Under the pieces are notes generated by a model. That model did not search any database, was not told where the DNA came from, and saw only the letters and a program-made list of their open reading frames with translations. From Lantana camara (Eukaryota; Streptophyta; Magnoliopsida; Lamiales; Verbenaceae): a stretch of DNA of 64,000 nt. This document shows positions 57,455 through 64,000 of the stretch, piece after piece. Every line of letters begins with the position of its first letter. Within the stretch, counting starts at the first letter, position 1. The translations under genes were made by a program, and so were the position numbers. The stretch spans positions 80,716,001 through 80,780,000 of the forward strand of contig CM074862.1 of NCBI GenBank assembly GCA_037501455.1, read 5' to 3'.

Positions 57455-59819
57455 TTGAGAACTTTAGGCACATTAGTTTTAAGACATTGAAGACTTCGTC
57501 CACATGGTTCTGATATAGGGAAAGAAAAACCACTTTTCTTGAAGTTTCCTGGCCGGCTCTCCCCCTTTAAGAAAATAAAACATATATATGTATATTCCAT
57601 CTCACTTCTTGAACTTGTTCTACCATTCCTCAAAACAAAGTATCTATTCTTTCTAATTTTCTTGAAGTACCTATCACTTCCGACCTTGTTCCCGAAAATT
57701 CCACCATCCCGGTGGGAAATCGAAACGAACACAAAGCTCACCTCCGGTTCTTGAATCACTTAACCTTTTTAGAAATTATTCTCACAAAATTTTATACAAA
57801 TCTTAAAGATCATCAAGTGCCAAAGTCTTCTAATCCTTTCCCTACTCCATTTCCAAGGAATCCCGTTGTTGATAACACTTGTATTTTTGTTTCTTCTATT
57901 GAAAGTAACCCATTTGAGTCCATCAATAAGTGATTCTAACCACACCACTTCGCCGAAAATTTTCTCACATTACTTTTGCAACGATCGGTAGGAACAACAG
58001 CCCACTTCTACCAATCTAACTCTAGGCGATTTCTCCGACCTCTAAATTGTTCTTCCTCTTTTATCCTTTTTCAACCCCATTAATTCCTTGTCATAATTCG
58101 GTTATATCTCGGTTAAAGTAATGGTTGATACATGAATTGGGGAGAGTTCCTATCAAGTAGACACTTAACAATGCATGTCGGGTTAATATGCCAATACATG
58201 TGTCACACTTGTAGGTAATAAAAATGTACACGTTGAAACAATTAAGCTCAATTAGGAATGTGTATATAATTAAAGAAATTTAAATAATTTAAACAATGTA
58301 TGATGCACGTGCTCATGAATGCGTTGAACCTGTCACCGCAGTTACATCTTTTAGCTTAACACTTTTTCTGATTTGTTGATTTACGAGCTTACCTTGAATT
58401 GATTGGACATTTCTTGTTACCCACGGTCTTTCAACTTCTTCAAAATCCCCATCGTCAACTCGTACATTTCTATCGCTCGAGAATCGAAATTTCTTGAACT
58501 CGATTCCGTCCCCAAGTATTCCTTCCAATTTATTGATTCTAAGTGTAGCTCGAGCCTTCACCTTAAACATCCTCTTGGCCAAAGTTTCCTTGTATCAACT
58601 CGCATAACTTTGTAATCAACATTATGATTCCTGAACTCAGGTGCTTCTACTTCCATGAAATTGGTACCTTGCCTTTTTTCGAGGAATTAATCCCTAATTG
58701 TTATCTGAATTCCCCCTTAGCCATCAGCTCCATTGAAGTTATCTAAATGTACTCTTTGCGAATGTGAATCAATTATATGCTTTGTTTTCTTACTTGCCTA
58801 CACCTTGAGTATATAATTTCCCTCCAACAATTAATTGGCTTCCTTTACCGTTTCCATTTGTTGCTCCATATCTTCCAATTTAACTTCTTCCTTACTCAAA
58901 ATTTGTAGTGACTTCAATTCCCCTTTTTCTTAGTCTCTTCATTCTTCTTCATCTAACCCCCTCCAAGATTTCCTTTGTTCCATTCCTCGGTTTGCACAAC
59001 CCCGTTGAGTTCGGTTGACTAACTTTCGATGTAGCATGGGTGTAGGTGTTGGTCTTATGATGACTTAGCATCCTCTACCCCAACTCCACCTCTTTGAATT
59101 TTCTTCAACTTCCCTAAAGCTTGTAAGTCATCCCACAACTTGATTTTCGGTTCCAATAGTGGAAAATCCTCAACTTGCTTTCAAATCCGAACCCTAAGTC
59201 CCTAGTACCCTCGAGGCCTCCTTGTTGATTGAGACCTCGAATCTTAAAACACTTTAGAGATTTTCTTTGCTTTGCTCCTAAAATTAATTTTTTTACTTCG
59301 GACCTTATCAGTCGAATCATAACCCAATTAGAGAGAGAACCATAGCTCTTGAATTCTCATGTGAAGTTCCCCGGTGCATTCCGTACAACTCTAAATCTAA
59401 AGAAAGGAGCTTGCGAAACTTGGGATTGTCGTAGAAATTGACCGTGGTTTGATATGTCTTTATAACCTATATATTAAAATTAATTCAAAGCTAAATGCAT
59501 ACGGTTAGTACATGCTCATGTCACATAATCGACACCAAAGACATGGATTTGACGCAAAATGTAACAAATAATTCAACAAAGTGGAAATTAGAACACTTTG
59601 AACGCACAAAGTTCAAGCAATTTTAATAGTAAAAAGTCAACAAGTAAAGCCAATAATCAATGCAATGCGCAAGTTATCAAGTAATTCAAGTAATTTCAAG
59701 GATTCAAGTAATCAGATAATTTCAAATAAAATGCAAGACCCTCAAGTTGTCAATTACTTCCTATGTCGTACGACTTAGACTCACAAGACAGGACGCTCGA
59801 ACCTCGGTTTTGCAACCGG

Positions 59820-59831
59820 GCTCTGATATCA
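59820..59831 (-). other. LARD3 primer-binding site, one mismatch
   Basis: Minus strand TGATATCAGAGC, 7-8 bases after LTR B; one base differs from TGGTATCAGAGC. Confidence 0.88.
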
Positions 59832-59838
59832 CCTAAGA

Positions 59839-62286
59839 TGTAGCACCCGGAACGCCGAGATGCCACACCCTCGCACTATAAGTCAATCCACATACGAAAT
59901 GGATAGTCCGTACATGAACCAACCTATAGCGAACGGGTGACAATAAAAAAAAAACCCACTAGCTAGGCGGGACTAACCCTCAATTATATACAACATGCAT
60001 AACCGAAACGGAATCATACAATACATACATTCAATTCATTAGCATCACAACTTCCTCCAATACAAACCATTATTCCAAATTTAAAAGTACCCAGAAATTC
60101 ATATCATTACAAATATGCATCAATAATTTACAATGAACATTCTAGATTCAAAAGTAAAGACCTGACTCGATCCCGCCTAGCATGCAACCTGCAGACCTGA
60201 AAATGTGAGGTGTCAGTCTATGAAAGACTAAGTGAGGGGTATAGATAAATATTAGCGCAATTAACATGCAAGCCATAATCTCGGGTAAGGTTTCAATAAA
60301 AGAAACAATATAAGTTCAATATTAGAATAGATCTCGCCCGAGATTACAACTAAATCCATTTAACGATACAATCATTATCAACTCTATTCAATCAGTGGCC
60401 CGGCGAGTGAGGACAATTCTCCAACCTTACTCCGATAGTGAACATTACCGATATTTAGATTATCCATAGTGAAGTGAACATGCAAGTTATTACAGTGCAC
60501 AATTAGCAGTTGCAATCCCTTTTTCCTCCAGTGATGGTGGGATTTCAAGGGCCCACCACCCAATCTCATTGGGCATAGGGTTCATGAGTCCCTATGCCCG
60601 GAACTCCTTCCTCCACTAATCTCCTAGTAGATTCGGGGGTCATCCCAAAATTGGTGAGGATAGCGCAAGAGTTACCCATCAGGCCTTGCTTCCTTGGTTA
60701 GCTCAATACACTACCCTCGGGCCCAAAGTGAACATGTTTTACTCGCCCAATCAATCAATCAATCCATTCCGTGAAATCAGGTTAAAATCATAAGGTTTGA
60801 AAAACTATAGATATATAGATATATTTTGGCCGAAAATATCACGTAGGGGGTTGTATGGGTTCTATATATCTAGAATTAAACCTCACCTAACGAGCGACGG
60901 AACAAGACAAAGATGCAAGAAAGTGTCGAAACGATCAGTGATCTCCACCCTGGAGAAAAAACTGGGTAAGAAAGGAAATAATGGTGAACTCGTGAGACAA
61001 GACTCAATATGAGACCAAGTATGATGAATGGTCGTGCTCTTGTAAATAAGTAAAACAAGCAATCAAGTGACAATTAGCATGCATGAACACCAATTAAAAC
61101 CTAAGAGGTGAAATTAATATCAAGAAATCATGTATTCATATCATTCAATTATTTCAAGTTCAATTCATATAAGGCATGGAATCAGACAATCACGTTTGAG
61201 CAATTAAGTACCAAGAAGTGTCAAGTAGAAGCATACTTATCAATTAATCAAGTATATATATCATATAATTCGCATATCGGATCCAAGAGAGTAAAAGGAA
61301 TGCAATAAAAAAGGTTTTGGTGAAGTTTGGTAAAAACGGACAATTTTAGGAAATGCACACGCTGTAGGAAAACTGGAATATCTTTAAATATAGAAGTGAG
61401 AATTGAGTTTTGTTTATTGGGAATGAAAGTAGACACAAATACCTTTCCGATGCTATATGTCTCGTTTTCTAGTTCAAATCGAGGAGAAAATGGCAAAAGC
61501 TTGAAGTTAAGCGCGTGCAGTTTGTCAGGAAAATAGCGACACCTAAAATAATGGATTATATCTCACAACCTAGAAAAGATATTAACATGATTTAAATTGG
61601 ATCTTATTCTATACTTCAATATGTTTCCTTAGGTTCAAAAATCAGGTCATTTGGAGTTCGTATGAGGGAGAAACGGGCGTGTGAAGTTTGCACTGGAAGC
61701 AGATACGGGCTTGTCGGAACTCGCGAATGAGGCAGTAGCCTCCGACACGGGCGTGTCAGAATTGAACTGCGGACTGACACGGGTGTGTCAAAGCAATTTG
61801 GGCAAAAAACAGGGTAAAAACAGGGTATAGGCACTGGAATTGGCTCCCAAATCATCCCAACACCAAATCAATGCAAGAAAACAACCTAAAACTAACATAT
61901 AACATGTATATGATCATATATATCAATTAGGCACCATTTAATCCATCAAATAAGCATCAATCATCAATCAAACCTTATATATATATATATCATGATATCC
62001 AAGTCTCATATTATTCATGAATTCATGCAAGCTTTCAAGATTAATGATCCTAAGCATGCTTCCAATCACTTATACACAAGAAATCATCAAATAACCATCA
62101 AACCCTAACCATCATATAATCAAGAGATTCATCATGTTCTCATACTACCTTAGAATGGATGAAGGATAAGATGAAATGGTGAGATGATGATGATGGTGCG
62201 TCAAGCTCCACAATTCCTTCACAAATCTAACTTGAAATATGATGAAATTCCCTTCCTTCCTTCCTTGGTGTTTTGATTGTGTATTA

Positions 62287-62318
<32 letters not shown>

Positions 62319-62831
62319 TTTCTTGATGAAATGTAATGTATGGAATGAGAGAGAAGAGATGCATATAAGATATATTATATCTCCCACTAAATACATGAAT
62401 CATCATTATTTGCACTTAAGTCCTTGAATTGTTTGAGTGGATGCAATCAAGTTTCATTCCAAGAAAATTGATCAAATAGATTCAATTCATGTTATCCAAT
62501 TAAGTCCATATAATTAGGAAATGATCAAGTAAAGTCATATAGAAGCATTTAATCACTTATCAATTAATTCACGTATTTTCCACTTTAGTGACAATTCATA
62601 CAAATGCATAAAAGTATATAATGCATATAATATCATGAAAGTTATAAATAAATAATTAAAATAATTCTCAAGTTAGGGAAAATGATCAATTAAAGACAAT
62701 TAATCAAATAAGACATGTTCGGCAATTAATTCACATAAATTCTCCAGTTAACAATAATTTCATGGAAGCAATTAGTAATATAATATCACATAATATCATG
62801 TAATGTATAACCGTAAAAACGGGGCGTTACA
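59839..62831 (-). repeat. LARD3 LTR B (internal), 2.99 kb
   Basis: On the minus strand it starts TGTAACGCCCCGTTTTTACG at 62831 and ends CCGGGTGCTACA at 59839. It is uninterrupted and shows the pre-insertion Copia site. Nearly identical to LTR A. Confidence 0.92.
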
Positions 62832-64000
62832 ACTCTCTCCCCCTTCAGAGGACCTGGTCCCCAAGTCTGTACTTGAGTTCTGGATCTATAGAACAAGCGG
62901 TGAGAGAGCCCCGTCTCTCAAACAAGCAACGAGAGCACCCTGTCTTTGAAACGAACAATGAGAGAACCCCGTTTCTCAAACAAGAAATGAGAGAACCCCG
63001 TCTCTCAAACACGCAATGAGAGAACCCCGTCTCTCAAACACGCAATGAGAGAACCCCGTCTCTCAAACAAGAAACACCCAACCTAAGCTCAACTGAATAA
63101 ACACTCGCACACAATCCGACACATAAGGAGCAAGTATAAGAAGTCAAGTATTCCAATTAGTCATACAAACAATTAACAATTACAAAGAACCATAGATGGC
63201 AATAATAAAATGCATAGTGCATGTGATATGCATGTTTAGGTGTACCGTTCACCGATGTAATGAAGTTTGAAATTGATAACTTTCCAGTATCGTTGCATAG
63301 TCTGATCCCTAACTGGCTCGATTCCTCAACATGCCCATTGTATGTATTAAATATCCTCTCAATCTTCATGCCACGAACAAATTCTTTATCCTTTCTCGCT
63401 ACAACAATCCGGAGTTTCAACTCTTGAATGTGCACTTGGTAGTAATCCAACCCACTCATTCTTCCCACAAATTATAGTTAACCTCCTCCGATGCCCGAGC
63501 TAGTGGCTTGATAGCTCGAAGTTCGGTTTCTACCCTTTTAATATTCCCGGTTCATCACAGAAAATGACTGATGAGTCGGTAATCTATCTTGTTCACATAG
63601 TGATTTCCTTTTTAAGAATTCCATTTCCAATACTCAGTTGAATTAACTCCCATGTGATCCTTTCGTTCCGATCTTGAATGATAATCGCCTTCCTTGTAAA
63701 ATTCTCATTTACGATCAAAGTATGTTCTCTTGACTTGTAAAAACCATTATCTCTCCCATTTCTCATCAAATTTCTTTTTGTTTCAGCTCGGCTTAAGATA
63801 TGCCTCCTTATAGCTTTAGGAATCTCCATTTGAGAACTTTAGGCACATTAGTTTTAAGACATTGAAGACTTCGTCCACATGGTTCTGATATAGGGAAAGA
63901 AAAAACACTTTTCTTGAAGTTTCCTGGCCGGCTCTCCCCCTTTAAGAAAATAAAACATATATATGTATATTCCATCTCACTTCTTGAACTTGTTCTACCA
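62832..64000 (-). other. LARD3 interior copy 2, cut by the window edge
   Basis: Begins with the same purine tract and hairpin array (62902-63064) as interior 1 and matches it almost base for base to 64000. Its frame at 63593-63829 is a shifted version of 57164-57454, owing to a 1-bp indel near 63632. Confidence 0.9.

Larger units (their letters stand above)
56458..59838 (-). other. LARD3 interior copy 1, non-coding
   Basis: 3.38 kb. Minus-strand open frames of 85-108 codons cluster at its 3' half (57433-57759, 57164-57454, 56783-57094) and have partial counterparts in LARD2. No gag or pol motif is present. The rest (57760-59800) has only short scattered frames on both strands. Confidence 0.85.
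43390..64000 (-). mobile_element. LARD3: minus-strand non-coding Gypsy-type array, partial
   Basis: From left to right on the plus strand: LTR A (43390-56457, split by Copia), interior 1 (56458-59838), LTR B (59839-62831), interior 2 (62832 onward, cut by the window edge). LTR B is joined to interior on both sides with no duplication, so this is an LTR-interior-LTR-interior array like LARD1. The LTRs are about 2.99 kb, and interior 1 is 3.38 kb without gag or pol. Both LTRs and both interiors are nearly identical, so the array is recent. Confidence 0.88.

Overview
The window is plant nuclear DNA, most likely from a eudicot. It is almost entirely transposable elements, nested up to three deep, with two AT-rich stretches of older host sequence. 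I find no cellular protein gene, rRNA or tRNA. The plant origin is inferred from Ty3/Gypsy LTRs beginning TGTAACGCCCC with an initiator-tRNA-Met primer site (TGGTATCAGAGC), plant-type Ty1/Copia polyproteins, and 3-kb LTRs around non-coding interiors. I cannot name the species.

Layout. (1) 1-4539, minus strand: the 5' part of a gag-bearing Gypsy element with a 3.4-kb LTR, inserted into (2) 4540-7080, a foldback-like element made of 42-bp tandem monomers in opposite orientations around a palindromic core. (3) 7081-10993 and 39335-40851: AT-rich host DNA, split by one large insertion. (4) 10994-39334: a nest. The outer layer is a 2.64-kb solo LTR (target duplication TGAAC). Inside it is a three-LTR, two-interior array of a non-coding, LARD-like element, 'LARD1' (12038-37729, duplication ATGCC). 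Inside the middle LTR of that array is a complete second element, 'LARD2' (19060-28175, duplication TATTT). (5) 40852-43389, plus strand: LTR, gag and protease of a Sirevirus-like Copia element. It is cut at 43390 by (6) a minus-strand array of a third family, 'LARD3' (43390 to beyond 64000). One LARD3 LTR is split by (7) a young, nearly intact 10.07-kb minus-strand Copia element (43475-53545, duplication CCAAC). LARD1, LARD2 and LARD3 are my labels for this window.

Functional reading. The three LARD-like families have no recognisable gag or pol, so they would need proteins from an autonomous relative. The gag-bearing Gypsy element at the left edge shares their primer site and several LTR landmarks, which makes it a plausible relative of the helper. 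All five Gypsy-type LTR families share three things: a GC-rich palindrome cassette about 1-1.25 kb into the LTR whose sequence differs by family, a motif resembling a splice donor (AGGTGAGG), and a hairpin followed by a motif resembling a splice acceptor (GCAG/GT). The LARD families also carry, just before the polypurine tract, a 29-bp-period array of short hairpins whose stem bases change in a compensating way. That array is the strongest candidate here for an undescribed cis-acting RNA system. All comparisons were made by eye, without alignment software or databases.
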